A DNA stretch of 64,000 nt from Carnobacterium sp. 17-4 (GTDB lineage Bacteria > Bacillota > Bacilli > Lactobacillales > Carnobacteriaceae): contig NC_015391.1 in NCBI RefSeq assembly GCF_000195575.1, positions 2,220,363 through 2,284,362 of the forward strand, read 5' to 3'. Numbering within the stretch: position 1 is the stretch's first letter; every line of letters begins with the position of its first letter. Made by a program: the position numbers and the translations under genes. Below the pieces are notes generated by a model. It was not told the origin of the DNA. It saw only the letters and a list, made by a program, of their open reading frames with translations, and searched no databases. Below are positions 18,421-28,082 of the stretch, piece by piece.

Positions 18421-18834
18421 CTAAACTGTTTCAGTATAGTTTTTAAAATTATTTAAGATGCTTTGCCAACCTTCTTTTTGATATTCTGGTGGATATTCGT
18501 TTTCAGCTTCAAAAGATTGATTTATTTTAGTAGCATTTCCTGTTTCAGTAAATTCGATAGATACTCTTCTTCCATCTCCTAAAACATAGGCAATTCGTTT
18601 ATTTGGCACTATTTCTGTATAAACTCCACTAAAATCAAAACCTTCACTACCATCTTTAGCTTCCATACGATAATTAAAGGTGCCGTTTACGCTTAAATCA
18701 TTTTGTGCAGCTGGTACATGCCAGTCATCTGATGCAAAACCCCAATGAACAATGTGCCTTGGTTCATTCCACGTTTCCCAGACCGTTTCTATGGGACGAT
18801 TGATTGTTGTTTCAATAGTAATAACTTTACTCAT
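18421..18834 (-). CDS. SRPBCC / AHSA1-type domain protein
   Basis: A 137-residue single-domain protein with the START/AHA1-like pattern: I-T-I-E-T-T-I-N-R-P at the first strand, VWETWNEPRHIVHWGF at the first helices, and a C-terminal helix with QSILNNFKNY. These small proteins bind hydrophobic ligands; no enzymatic residue can be assigned. It sits with a cupin and an aldo/keto reductase on the same strand, each with its own ribosome site. Confidence 0.85.
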   Translation of the reverse strand: MSKVITIETTINRPIETVWETWNEPRHIVHWGFASDDWHVPAAQNDLSVNGTFNYRMEAKDGSEGFDFSGVYTEIVPNKRIAYVLGDGRRVSIEFTETGNATKINQSFEAENEYPPEYQKEGWQSILNNFKNYTETV

Positions 18835-18899
18835 CTATTACAGCTCCTTTTCTTATAAGCATCTATTCCACTCAATAAGTTAAGATTCAAATTATTCTA

Positions 18900-19403
18900 T
18901 TATACCCAATGGTTCGCTACTGCTCCATTTGCTCCTTCAACTGGATCTTTCTTAGGAAGTTGAACAGACGTAATCGCTTGTTTGATGCTTTCGTAATTTG
19001 CTGCTTTACCTTTTTGCATATCGGGTTCCAGACCTTCAGGATACGCACCAACAATTTTAAAGTCCTGACTTGCAGCTACTTTTTTGTGTGCTACACCTGC
19101 TGGGAGAAGTAGAACATCCCCTTCAGAAAAGGAATAGGGCTGTGTATCAGGACCGCCAAGTTGCACAGTTGCTTTACCAGCAATACAAGCCAATACTTCA
19201 TGAGTATTGGAATGAAAATGATGATAAGAAAAAATACCATTTACCCATCCATTTGTATAATCATTTTTTTCAAATAGATCCAGCACACTCTGTGCTGGAT
19301 CAGGTTCATTTAATAAATTAGCTACTACTTTAGGATAGTATAGAACAGGTAATGGATTGTTAGGAAATGGTTGATTTTCTTTGGGATAAAAAGTCTTTAC
19401 CAT
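18900..19403 (-). CDS. Cupin-domain protein
   Basis: A 167-residue protein containing one cupin barrel: HHFHSNTHEVLACIAGKATV (motif 1 with metal-binding His and Glu) and GDVLLLPAGVAHKK (motif 2 with His). This is the metal-site layout of RmlC-like cupins. The specific reaction is unknown. The start ATG follows GAAAGGAAGA. It lies between the SRPBCC and AKR genes; a shared detoxification or sugar-modification role is only a guess. Confidence 0.85.
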   Translation of the reverse strand: MVKTFYPKENQPFPNNPLPVLYYPKVVANLLNEPDPAQSVLDLFEKNDYTNGWVNGIFSYHHFHSNTHEVLACIAGKATVQLGGPDTQPYSFSEGDVLLLPAGVAHKKVAASQDFKIVGAYPEGLEPDMQKGKAANYESIKQAITSVQLPKKDPVEGANGAVANHWV

Positions 19404-19442
19404 AAGTTTTTCTTCCTTTCACTTCTCCAATCCAAAGCTTAT

Positions 19443-20291
19443 TTAATCAAACTCTTCGTATTCATTTGGATGTTGGCCTTCTACTCTACCCTCTTCACCT
19501 TTATCTAAGCTATCAATTTTCTGAATATCTTCTTTTGACAATTCAAAATCAAACACATCTAAATTAGCTTTTTGGTGATTAAAAAAAGAAGCTTTTACAA
19601 TTGGCATAACGCCATTTTGTAAATTCCAACGTAGAATAATTTGTGCTGGTTCTTTATCATATTTTTTAGCAATCGCAACAATTGTTTCATTTTCCAGTAC
19701 ATCATTAATTTCACGACCAAATGGACTCCATGCTTCTGTTAAAATACCTAGTTCTTTGTTTGCTTTAACTAAATCATTGTTATTAAAGTATGGATGGCGT
19801 TCAATTTGATTGGTAGCAGGCGTTACCCCTGTCTTTTCGATGATTCGCTCTAGATGTTCTGGTAGAAAGTTTGATACACCTATTGTTTTAATCAGACCAA
19901 ATTTTTGTGCATCTACTAATGCTTGCCACGCTTCCTCATATTTATCTTGTTTAGGCAATGGCCAGTGAATCAAATATTTATCAAAGGAATCAATACCGAT
20001 ACGATATAAAGATTCTTGAATCATCTTGATTGCCTTATCGTATTCATGTGCTTTTCCTGGTAGTTTTGAATTGATCATTAACTCTTCACGTGGAACAGAT
20101 GAACGTCGAATTGCTTCTCCTACCATTCCTTCATTCATATAGTTGGTTGAAGTATCGATAAGTCGATAGCCCGCATCAATTGCTGTGAGAACACTATTTA
20201 CACCTGTAGCTCCTTGGATATTTACCGTTCCAAATCCAATAACCGGTAAACTTGTTCCATCATTTAATTCGAATTTCTCAATTTTTGTCAT
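19443..20291 (-). CDS. Aldo/keto reductase
   Basis: About 282 residues from ATG 20291 (MTKIEKFELNDGTS). Longer in-frame starts to 20357 would add an unlikely hydrophobic tail and lack a ribosome site, whereas AAAGGA precedes 20291. AKR signatures are present: GYRLIDTSTNYMNEGMVGEA (catalytic Asp and Tyr), the catalytic Lys in NSKLPGK, and the catalytic His in YLIHWPLP. The TIM-barrel enzyme uses NADPH to reduce aldehydes or ketones; the substrate is not predictable. Confidence 0.9.
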   Translation of the reverse strand: MTKIEKFELNDGTSLPVIGFGTVNIQGATGVNSVLTAIDAGYRLIDTSTNYMNEGMVGEAIRRSSVPREELMINSKLPGKAHEYDKAIKMIQESLYRIGIDSFDKYLIHWPLPKQDKYEEAWQALVDAQKFGLIKTIGVSNFLPEHLERIIEKTGVTPATNQIERHPYFNNNDLVKANKELGILTEAWSPFGREINDVLENETIVAIAKKYDKEPAQIILRWNLQNGVMPIVKASFFNHQKANLDVFDFELSKEDIQKIDSLDKGEEGRVEGQHPNEYEEFD

Positions 20292-20434
20292 CTTACTTTC
20301 ATCCTTTCTATGAATCATTGCACCACTTAGTATAAAGGAATAAAGAAAAAGTATCATGTAATACGTCCTCGATAATTAGAGTACCAGCACAATTAAAGTG
20401 TGCCTTTCTCTTTTAATTTGATGGTTTAGTTCTA

Positions 20435-21847
20435 TTAATTGTTACCAACATGTCCATTACTTATATCACTTCTGATTTTCGGCATTATTTTTTCATAATT
20501 CAGAAATAAAACAACAATAATAAGACTAATAACGATAACTAATGGGAAGTAAATCGTTACCGCTTTTATTGCAAATATAGAACTATCCGGCTGAACCGCA
20601 GTATTCGCGAGATACCCACCAAATTGTAAAGACCAACCTACTAAAGCAGCTGTTATACCTTGTCCTATTTTCATTCCTGCACTAGTGATACTAAAAACAG
20701 AACCCTGAACTGGAATGCCTGATTTCCAATAGACTATATCTCCAATATCCGCAACAAATGTTGTTAAGCCAGCTTGTAAAGGTGCTAGACCAAATCCGTT
20801 AATCACTGCTCCTACTAAAAATCCTAGAAGGTTTTCAGAAAAAATAGCCATAATAATATAACCAATTAATGAAATTACCAAACCAGAAATAACGCTTCTT
20901 TGTAGTCCTAGTTTCCCTATAATATATGGAGCAAATAATAATCCAATAATCACTGGAACCAAAGCTGCTGCACTTAAAATACCCATTAAATCTGCATCTT
21001 TAAAAACATAAGAGGCATAATAAATTCTTGATGCATTCTCTGTTTGTCTTAAATACCATAAAAAGTACAATAGTAAAGTGATATTGAAATATTTATTATA
21101 TAATAACGCTTTCATAGTTGTCATAAAAGGAATTTTTTGTTTATCAGTTTGCTTCTCAACAACATTTCTTTCCTTCACAAAAAATCCAGTAATCATTAAT
21201 GGAATTGCACAAAGCAATCCATAAAGTATAGCTATAAATGACCAACCTTGTTGTCCACCACCAAAAGAAGTTACTAAAACAGTTGTGAATGCACTAATAA
21301 ATAACATTGCTGCATTTGCAAAAATAAAGCGAATGCTTCCTAATGATGTTCGATCATTTTCATCATTTGTCATAAATGAAATTAATGATGCGTAAGCAAC
21401 GTTATTTGCGGTATAAAAAATTGCTGAAATTAATATATAGATAATAAATATATAGATAACTTTACCTGTTTGACCAATATCTGGAACATTAAATAACAAA
21501 ACTGATAATATACCTAGTATAGGTGCAGTCCAAAAAATCCATGGTTTAGCTTTACCCATTTTTGTATTAGTATTATCAATAATCGTCCCCATAAAAACAT
21601 CTGAAACTCCATCAAAAATACGGGCAAACAAGAGGATTGAACCAATAATTCCAGCGCTAACGCCAACTGTATCTGTCATATAAATTGTTATAAAGGAAGC
21701 AATAAATGTCCAGCTAAAGTTGGAACCAAAATCTCCAAATCCAAAAATAAGTTTCTCAGATAGTTTTAATTTCGGTGTTAAACCTCTTGCTCTTTCTGCT
21801 CCAGTATATTCTATGCGATCAATATTTTTTTGAATATTTTCCATCAT
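20435..21847 (-). CDS. GPH-family glycoside/pentoside:cation symporter
   Basis: A 470-residue membrane protein with about twelve helices. The N-terminus LSEKLIFGFGDFGSNFSW and the loop DGVSDVFMGTIIDNT are hallmarks of the glycoside-pentoside-hexuronide:cation symporter family (XynP/XylT/MelB group). Placed next to phosphoketolase and xylA genes, it is best read as a xyloside or xylose importer coupled to H+ or Na+. Two consecutive ATG codons start the frame after AAGGGGAC. It is preceded by a structured leader at 21887-22011. Confidence 0.88.
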   Translation of the reverse strand: MMENIQKNIDRIEYTGAERARGLTPKLKLSEKLIFGFGDFGSNFSWTFIASFITIYMTDTVGVSAGIIGSILLFARIFDGVSDVFMGTIIDNTNTKMGKAKPWIFWTAPILGILSVLLFNVPDIGQTGKVIYIFIIYILISAIFYTANNVAYASLISFMTNDENDRTSLGSIRFIFANAAMLFISAFTTVLVTSFGGGQQGWSFIAILYGLLCAIPLMITGFFVKERNVVEKQTDKQKIPFMTTMKALLYNKYFNITLLLYFLWYLRQTENASRIYYASYVFKDADLMGILSAAALVPVIIGLLFAPYIIGKLGLQRSVISGLVISLIGYIIMAIFSENLLGFLVGAVINGFGLAPLQAGLTTFVADIGDIVYWKSGIPVQGSVFSITSAGMKIGQGITAALVGWSLQFGGYLANTAVQPDSSIFAIKAVTIYFPLVIVISLIIVVLFLNYEKIMPKIRSDISNGHVGNN

Positions 21848-21886
21848 AATTGTCCCCTTTTTGTTTTGCTCTATTGTTAACTTAGT

Positions 21887-22011
21887 AACTACGTTTATCT
21901 TAAATACATATAAACATCTCTCCTGTTTAATTTAACTGCTCTACTCATTCAGCACTATTACCTATAGTGCGAAAGGGAGCGGTACCATTACAACAGGAGA
22001 GATACGTAGTT
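21887..22011 (-). promoter_or_regulatory. Structured leader upstream of the GPH symporter
   Basis: Nested complementary arms are visible: 21887-21894 with 22004-22011 (AACTACGT/ACGTAGTT), 21916-21927 with 21992-22003 (12 bp), and 21952-21958 with 21964-21970 (7 bp). On the minus strand, TGGTACCGC (about 21987-21979) resembles the core of the T-box antiterminator element, followed by CCCTTTCGC. No stem I or specifier region is recognisable upstream. It may be a regulatory RNA for the symporter or a relic of one. Confidence 0.4.
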
Positions 22012-22077
22012 GCTTTTTAATTTTTAAACCTTATATAGCTTAAGCTAATAATAGTATTATTTTAGAACTATAATTCT

Positions 22078-22338
22078 TCAGATGACATTTAATGGAAAAA
22101 ACATTTGGTAGCCAGATAAATTTCCTGATACTTTTATAATAAGCTTTGTACTTTCCAAAGTTTTCCGGTATAGAGTGAATCGCTTCTTTATAAGATAAGA
22201 GACAACTTCTGATGCACATTTTTCTAAGTCAGTAAACCAACATACTTCTACATCAGCTATCATTACTAGTTCTTGTTCAGTTGTCATAGTTACGATAGTT
22301 TCATTAAAAACATTAGCCTATATCTGCATCCATTCTTT
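22078..22338 (-). pseudogene. Relic of xylulokinase C-terminus
   Basis: The minus strand encodes ANVFNETIVTMTTEQ then VCWFTDLEKCASEVVSY, matching the end of the intact xylulokinase gene at 29156 (ADIFDATIVTMSTEQ; VGWFSDLEKCAEKVVSY). A stop interrupts the reading near 22318, the internal GPAMGASMIAA segment is altered, and a frameshift after SY changes the tail. Only about 85 codons survive. It belongs with the xynB relic at 25276 and the first xylA as the remains of a duplicated xyl operon. Confidence 0.85.
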
Positions 22339-22773
22339 ATTTTTTTTCTTCATATCACACAAAAATAATTTTTTCAGCCTTTTCTTTCATTAAAAACCAA
22401 GAATCCTTTTGAAAAAGCAATCCCTTCCAATTATTTTAGCAACGTTTACCTCTCTTTTAAATCGAAGAACGAACCATTTATTATTGGTTGACTCTTCTTA
22501 GGTTTTAATAAATAGAAAGCGAATAGCCGAAATCCATGAATAAAGTTAATAAACCCTCGAATATTTTCTGATAATGATGAGAACAACTAACATAACAATA
22601 AATGGACAATTCTATGCCATTAAGGGAAGACTTGTCCATTTACTATTCTATTTTACGCTCTTTAAATATTGGCATGACCTTTTTCTTCATTTGTATATCT
22701 TTGATAGGCAGCGCTTAAAGATTAACCTTTATTACAGTACGTCGTTATAGTTACAACACATTCAAATCACTTT
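22339..22773. other. Gene-free spacer after xfp with one inverted repeat
   Basis: No coding sequence recognised. AAATGGACAA (22600-22609) and TTGTCCATTT (22632-22641) form a 10-bp inverted repeat with a 22-base loop, about 130 bases past the xfp stop. It may be the xfp terminator, though the U tail is poor. Confidence 0.4.
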
Positions 22774-25131
22774 TTAGATTTTTTCCCATTTCCAATTTAT
22801 AACTTCAGGTATATCTATACCATTTTCGCGAATATATTGGTGGTGGAAATTCACCGTATTCTCCATTTCTTGCATAAATTTATTAGCTTTCAATCCATAA
22901 ACTGCCTTAGCTGCATCTTTTGCTAAGTGGAAGCGATCCATTTCATTTAAAACACGCATATCAAATGGTGTTGTGATATCGCCATTTTCACGATACCCAT
23001 GAATACGTAGATTGTGATTGTGACGATTGAAAAAAATATCACGAATCAGACCTTCAAAACCATGGAAGGCAAAAATTATAGGTTGTTCTTTTGTAAAGTA
23101 ACTATCAAATTTTTCATCAGTCAACCCACGAGAATCAATATCAGGATGACGTAATTTTAGAATATCTACAATATTGATAAAACGAATCTTTAACTCAGGA
23201 AAAGCTTTGTGCAAGATAGACATCGCTGCTAAGGCTTCTAAATTAGGTTCTGTTCCAGCTGCTGCTATTACTAAATCTGGTTCACTATCATTATCTGTTG
23301 ATGCCCAATCAATAATTTTAAGACCATCTTTAACTAATATTTCTGCTTCTTCAACTGAATAGAATTGTGGTCTTGGATGTTTACTTGAAATAATCAAATT
23401 GATTAATTGTTCTTCCTGTAAGGTTTTGTCCATAACTGCCATTAAACTGTTAGCATCAGCTGGTAAATATTCACGAATAAATTCAGGTTTTTTCTCAGCT
23501 AAATGTGTTAATATACCTGGATCTTGGTGAGTATAACCATTGTGGTCTTGTTGAAACACAGTTGATGTAGCAATTACATTCAACGATGGATAGTTATTTC
23601 TCCATTTCTGGTCTGTTGCTTTACGTAACCATTTAAAGTGTTGAGTCAACATTGAATCAACTACACGTAAGAATGACTCATAGCTTGCAAAGAAGCCATG
23701 ACGTCCTGTTAATACATAGCCTTCCAGAAATCCCTCAGCTTGATGTTCAGAAAGTTGTCCATCGATAACCCGGCCAGCTGAAGATTGCCATTCATCAGTT
23801 AGCTCTTTAGATTCTAACCACTGACGATTAGTTACTTCAAAGATTTTATCCAAACGGTTTGATTTAGTTTCATCAGGACCAAAAATACGGAAATTATTAG
23901 GATTCTTTACGATTAAATCGCGAGCTTGTTCACCAAAGACATCCATATCTTGCGCTATTACTGCACCAGGTATAGTTGTATCGATTGCATGCTGTTTCCA
24001 ATTAGGAATAATCAAGGCTTTAGCATTTATTCCTCCGTTTGTGATTGGATTTGTTGCCATCCGTTTATTTCCTTTTGGTGTAAGTTCTTTTAAATCATCA
24101 ATTAATTTACCATTTTCAGTAAATAACTCTTCTGGACGATACGATTTCAACCAATCAACCAGTTTATTGACATATTCCATATGCTCAGCATCCACAGGAA
24201 TCGGCACTTGATGGGCACGAAATGTTCCTTCAATTTTTTTATTGTCCCATTCTTTTGGACCAGTCCATCCCTTTGGTGTACGAATAATCATGACTGGCCA
24301 ATGAGGCATCTCCACATCTTCGGCCTTACCTTTACGGGCTTCATTTTGGATTGACCTGATTTCTTCAATTACAACATCTAAAGTATTAGCCATGACAGGA
24401 TGAACTTTTTCAGGATCAGTACCTTCAACAAAATAAGGTTTCCATCCCATACCTTCAAAATATTTTTTTAAATCTTCATTACTCTTACGTGCTAAAATCG
24501 TTGGATTTGAAATTTTACCACCATTTAAGTAAAGAATCGGTAGTACAGCACCATCATTGACTGGATTAATAAAATTATTAGAGAACCAACCAGCTGCTAA
24601 TGGACCAGTTTCAGCTTCTCCGTCACCAATAACTGTCGCAGCAATTACATCAGGGTTATCTAAAATAGCACCCGTTGCATGTGATAGAGAGTAACCAAGT
24701 TCGCCTCCTTCATGGATAGAACCCGGTGTTTCTGGAGCAGCATGAGAAGCAACTCCCCCAGGAGATGAAAATTGTTTGAATAGTTTTTTCATTCCTTCTT
24801 TATTTTCAGTAATATCAGGATAAATCTCAGTATAACTACCGTCTAGGTAAGCATTAGATATCATTACTTGACCGCCATGACCAGGACCTTCGATATAGAA
24901 CATGTTCAAGTCATATTTATTAATAACGCGATTTAAGTGAGCATAAATAAAGTTTTGGCCAGAAATCGTTCCCCAATGTCCAATCGGATGCGCTTTCACA
25001 TCAGTTGATTTGAGGGGCCTTTGCAGCAAAGGATTATCTCTTAGATATAATTGGCCAACAGAGAGATAATTGGCTGCACGCCAGAAAGCATCAACTTTTT
25101 TCAAATAATCTTTAGAATCATAATTTTTCAT
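22774..25131 (-). CDS. xfp: Xylulose-5-phosphate/fructose-6-phosphate phosphoketolase
   Basis: A 785-residue thiamine-diphosphate enzyme, the normal family length. Phosphoketolase motifs are present: [47 protein letters not shown], the TPP-binding [13 protein letters not shown], and [12 protein letters not shown]. It cleaves xylulose-5-P (and possibly fructose-6-P) with phosphate to acetyl-P and glyceraldehyde-3-P, the defining step of heterofermentative pentose use. The start follows AGGAG. It lies downstream of the first xylA copy, separated only by a xynB relic, so readthrough from the xylA promoter is plausible. I see no separate strong promoter. Confidence 0.95.
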   Translation of the reverse strand: MKNYDSKDYLKKVDAFWRAANYLSVGQLYLRDNPLLQRPLKSTDVKAHPIGHWGTISGQNFIYAHLNRVINKYDLNMFYIEGPGHGGQVMISNAYLDGSYTEIYPDITENKEGMKKLFKQFSSPGGVASHAAPETPGSIHEGGELGYSLSHATGAILDNPDVIAATVIGDGEAETGPLAAGWFSNNFINPVNDGAVLPILYLNGGKISNPTILARKSNEDLKKYFEGMGWKPYFVEGTDPEKVHPVMANTLDVVIEEIRSIQNEARKGKAEDVEMPHWPVMIIRTPKGWTGPKEWDNKKIEGTFRAHQVPIPVDAEHMEYVNKLVDWLKSYRPEELFTENGKLIDDLKELTPKGNKRMATNPITNGGINAKALIIPNWKQHAIDTTIPGAVIAQDMDVFGEQARDLIVKNPNNFRIFGPDETKSNRLDKIFEVTNRQWLESKELTDEWQSSAGRVIDGQLSEHQAEGFLEGYVLTGRHGFFASYESFLRVVDSMLTQHFKWLRKATDQKWRNNYPSLNVIATSTVFQQDHNGYTHQDPGILTHLAEKKPEFIREYLPADANSLMAVMDKTLQEEQLINLIISSKHPRPQFYSVEEAEILVKDGLKIIDWASTDNDSEPDLVIAAAGTEPNLEALAAMSILHKAFPELKIRFINIVDILKLRHPDIDSRGLTDEKFDSYFTKEQPIIFAFHGFEGLIRDIFFNRHNHNLRIHGYRENGDITTPFDMRVLNEMDRFHLAKDAAKAVYGLKANKFMQEMENTVNFHHQYIRENGIDIPEVINWKWEKI

Positions 25132-25275
25132 TTTAATTTCTCCTATCTTTTGTCATATAAATAAAAGTGATGAACTTATTTCACAAGCATTATCAAAACT
25201 ATTCAACGTCTATCATTTTTAGGACTTTATTATTAAAATTTCTTAATTCGTGTAAAAAGTCCCCCATTCTACAGC

Positions 25276-25444
25276 GAAAATATAATAGTATCCAAACGTT
25301 TTATAAATATCTTGCCCTTAAACTAATTTAAAATCTCTACTTCAGCAAACAAATGTTAAGTTTGCAATAAAATACGTATCGTCTACCCTAGCAATTGAAG
25401 GGTCTGCATTAAAACCTTTTAATACCGGATTAGTAATACTAATA
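25276..25444 (-). pseudogene. Relic of GH43 beta-xylosidase with internal deletion
   Basis: Minus-strand codons read [20 protein letters not shown], matching the intact xylosidase N-terminus ([20 protein letters not shown]). After about 35 codons the sequence jumps: 25276-25335 matches the intact gene around 31843-31902, meaning roughly 430 bases were deleted. Stops interrupt the frame. It follows the first xylA exactly as the intact gene follows the second xylA, proving an ancestral operon duplication. Otherwise the 338-base gap 25132-25469 holds no gene. Confidence 0.88.
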
Positions 25445-25469
25445 CCTTACCCCTCTCTATTATCATTTA

Positions 25470-26780
25470 CTAAACCAAGTAGTCATTTAATTTCGATTTA
25501 ATATACTCAATATGAGATGATTCATTTTTAACGTCATTATGTTCTAATGCATAACTTGTCAATGTTTCTAAATCTGCTTTCCCAGATAGAATATCTGAAC
25601 CAATACCTGTTTCATAACTTGCATAACGTTTTTCTTTTAGTTCATCTAAGAAGCGCGTTTCTTTTATTTTAGCAGCTGCTTTTAATCCTCTAGCAAAAGT
25701 ATCCATTCCTGCAATATGTGCTAAGAATAAATCTTCCATTTCAAATGATGTTCGGCGTACTTTTGCGTCAAAGTTGATTCCTCCAGGTTCAATTCCGCCG
25801 TTTTCTAAAAATTCAACCATAGCTAAGGTTACTGAATAAACATCTGTTGGGAATTCATCTGTATCCCATCCTAAAAGCATATCTCCTTGGTTCGCATCAA
25901 GTGATCCTAAAGCGTTGTAGTTACGAGCTACATTCATTTCGTGTTCAAATGTATGACCAGCCAAAGTTGCATGGTTTGCTTCTAAATTCAATTTGAAACG
26001 ATCAGTTAAATCGTATTTTTGTAAGAATGCCATACTTGTTGCTGCATCAAAATCGTATTGGTGTTTCATTGGTTCTTTTGGTTTAGGTTCTAGTAAGAAC
26101 ACTAGCTCTTCATGACCAATTTTATTTGAATAATCAATTGCCATATGGTAAAGACGAGCAATATTTTCTTCTTCTAATTTCATATTTGTATTGATTAGAT
26201 TTTCGTAACCTTCACGTCCACCCCAGAAAACGAAATTTTTTCCGCCTAACTTTTTACTGATATCAATCCCTTTTTTCACTTGTGCAGCTGACACAGCGTA
26301 AACATCTGCATTAGAGCTTGAAGCAGCACCATGTACATAAATTGGATTAGAATGTCTGTCAGCTGTATTCCATAACAATTTGATTCCTGTTTGATCCATT
26401 TTTTCTTGAATAAGATTAGTAATTGTATCCAAGTTAGCAAAAAAATCTTCTAGTGATTCTCCAAAAGGTGCAACATCCATATCATGAAAACAGAAATACT
26501 CAACTCCTAATTTTCCAAAAAATTCAAACGATGCTTCTACTCTGTTTTTTGCCGTTTCCATTGGGTCATCCGTTAACCAATCTCTTTGATTGACGCCTTT
26601 ACCAAAAGGATCTGACCCATCATCTGTAAATGTATGCCAATAAGCTACTGAGAAACGCAATTGTTCTTTCATAGTTTTTCCTAGTACTACTTCTTCCGGA
26701 TTGTAATAACGGAATGCGAAAGGATTTGTTGATTCTGGTCCTTCGTATTGAATTTTATTAATCGCTGGAAAATATGTCAT
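25470..26780 (-). CDS. xylA: Xylose isomerase, copy 1
   Basis: A 436-residue xylose isomerase of the long class II type. Signature segments: [10 protein letters not shown] (catalytic His/Asp), [19 protein letters not shown] and [17 protein letters not shown] with metal-binding residues. It converts D-xylose to D-xylulose. ATG 26780 is chosen because it aligns with copy 2 and follows AGGAGG; a TTG two codons upstream is also in frame. It differs from copy 2 at fewer than 20 residues, clustered in the first ~120 and last ~25 residues, with almost none between. The promoter has a XylR-type operator but a mismatched cre. Confidence 0.95.
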   Translation of the reverse strand: MTYFPAINKIQYEGPESTNPFAFRYYNPEEVVLGKTMKEQLRFSVAYWHTFTDDGSDPFGKGVNQRDWLTDDPMETAKNRVEASFEFFGKLGVEYFCFHDMDVAPFGESLEDFFANLDTITNLIQEKMDQTGIKLLWNTADRHSNPIYVHGAASSSNADVYAVSAAQVKKGIDISKKLGGKNFVFWGGREGYENLINTNMKLEEENIARLYHMAIDYSNKIGHEELVFLLEPKPKEPMKHQYDFDAATSMAFLQKYDLTDRFKLNLEANHATLAGHTFEHEMNVARNYNALGSLDANQGDMLLGWDTDEFPTDVYSVTLAMVEFLENGGIEPGGINFDAKVRRTSFEMEDLFLAHIAGMDTFARGLKAAAKIKETRFLDELKEKRYASYETGIGSDILSGKADLETLTSYALEHNDVKNESSHIEYIKSKLNDYLV

Positions 26781-26829
26781 AATCAATTGACCTCCTAATT
26801 TTTGTTCAGCTAATTCTAACCTCGCTAAC

Positions 26830-26906
26830 CAGTTCGTTTGTTTTGTTAACTAACTAACTAATTGGTTCAACTATAATCTTATATATATAAGTTGTCAACC
26901 CTTTCA
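26830..26906 (-). promoter_or_regulatory. xylA copy-1 promoter, XylR operator, degenerate cre
   Basis: Minus strand: TTGACA (26898-26893), 17-base spacer, TATAGT (26875-26870). Downstream lies an AGTTAGTTAGTTAAC/AACAAAC-rich dyad (26832-26866) like XylR operators. TGAAAGGGTTGACA overlapping the -35 matches the cre consensus except that the central CG is GG, so CcpA repression may be weaker than at copy 2. Confidence 0.7.
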
Positions 26907-27234
26907 TTTCCAATATATGACGATATTCTGTAAAAAAGAATATCAGAAGCTTATCTACACATAATAATTTATAACTTACTTCTATTCCAAAAAGATGAAC
27001 AGCTCTTTCAGAAAGTACTTTTTCAAGAAAAGATGGCTTTGTTAGTGTAAATACTAATATCAGTATTTATTCTGGTATTAGTATGAATAGATTTTTATAC
27101 TATGGCCTATATGAAAGAAGCGTAAAAATCGATGGTTACTCAATTTTGGCTAATTAAAAGTAATTTTTCTCTATCATTTGATGATTTAATTCATTTATTT
27201 ATTTATTTGATAGTAACGGTAATAAGGGTTGCGA

Positions 27235-27530
27235 CAAAGCCTACCTGTCCCTTTCATATATCCAAATGACTATTCTAAAACGTGCTCCCAAAAGCATACC
27301 CAACTTCCACTTTGTCATGCCTGTAGTTACTTCAGCTATGTACAGACATGATATGCTTAGGTTTTTTAGCCTACAGTGCTTCTAGCTCGATGGTCTGTGG
27401 CCATGCTGTGCTTATTAGTTGCTCTAGCTCTTGTGGCTTTAGCCAAATTAGAGATAAGGTGCGTTAAAACACTTGGTCCTAAACACTCCTTTCCCACCCC
27501 TTTCTTAATAAATTCACTAAAAATCTAAGT
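27235..27530 (-). other. GC-richer island: possible transposase 3'-end relic or structured RNA
   Basis: Inside the 1.3-kb gene-free gap 26907-28082 this stretch is visibly richer in G and C. On the minus strand an open frame of about 54 codons ends at TAG-free TAA near 27362 (ending TDHRARSTVG) with no close upstream start. Just past its stop, TCATGTCTGTA and TACAGGCATGA form an 11-bp stem. A C-terminal coding fragment followed by a hairpin recalls IS605/TnpB element ends, but I cannot recognise the protein. A small RNA is the alternative. No other gene is seen in the gap. Confidence 0.35.
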
Positions 27531-27820
27531 ATGAGTATTGCTGATTTTATTGCTACATATTGCCCCCAAAGTAATTTATATAAAAAGTTCTTTAACATAA
27601 AAATTCCGGAAATTTTGTTATTGTTAAAGAATAGAACCGTAAGTTCATTCAATTAAAAGTACTCTACTTTACGGATTACAACTTGTAACTAAAGCTCTAG
27701 TTACCTATTGAATCTAGTTAATTAGGAAATATCATTTTACAAGAAGCTTTTTCGGCAAACTTTAGGATTGCAAAAAAATGCTCTCCTTCGACTGCTGCAA
27801 ATGAATTACTGTATAATTTT

Positions 27821-28001
27821 TGGTGTGGATGAAGAAATTCATTCACACCTATTTTTGCATAGAAAAATAAAAACAACTGTATTTCCAGAACTTTAAATGC
27901 CCTATTTTAATTAATTTTAAAGCGAAAAAACAGCGTGAGTTATTTATCTCACGCTGACTAAATCAGCTTTTATTTTAACCAAAATTAACTCATCCACACC
28001 A
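27821..28001. repeat. MITE-like element, copy A (181 bp)
   Basis: Perfect 12-bp terminal inverted repeats TGGTGTGGATGA (27821-27832) and TCATCCACACCA (27990-28001) bound an AT-rich core without coding capacity. A second element with the same ends and similar internal hairpin is at 45295-45415. The core contains a minus-strand terminator (27931-27956). The element sits directly after the galM stop, so it ends the xylose operon transcript. Confidence 0.7.
27931..27956 (-). terminator. Terminator inside MITE-like copy A
   Basis: CAGCGTGAG (27931-27939) pairs with CTCACGCTG (27948-27956) around an eight-base loop. On the minus strand the stem is followed by six U (genomic A-run 27925-27930). It lies about 125 bases past the galM stop. 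Confidence 0.85.
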
Positions 28002-28082
28002 TTTGACGTAAAGCCAAAATTCATATATCGCTCACTAATTGTTTTTAAGCTTGATTCAACTTGAAGGATATATACCTGTTTA

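Noticed and set aside
21887-22011. Genuine T-box riboswitch
   Set aside because: Only the TGGTACCGC core resembles it; stem I, specifier loop and a U-tailed terminator are missing, and the downstream gene is a sugar symporter.
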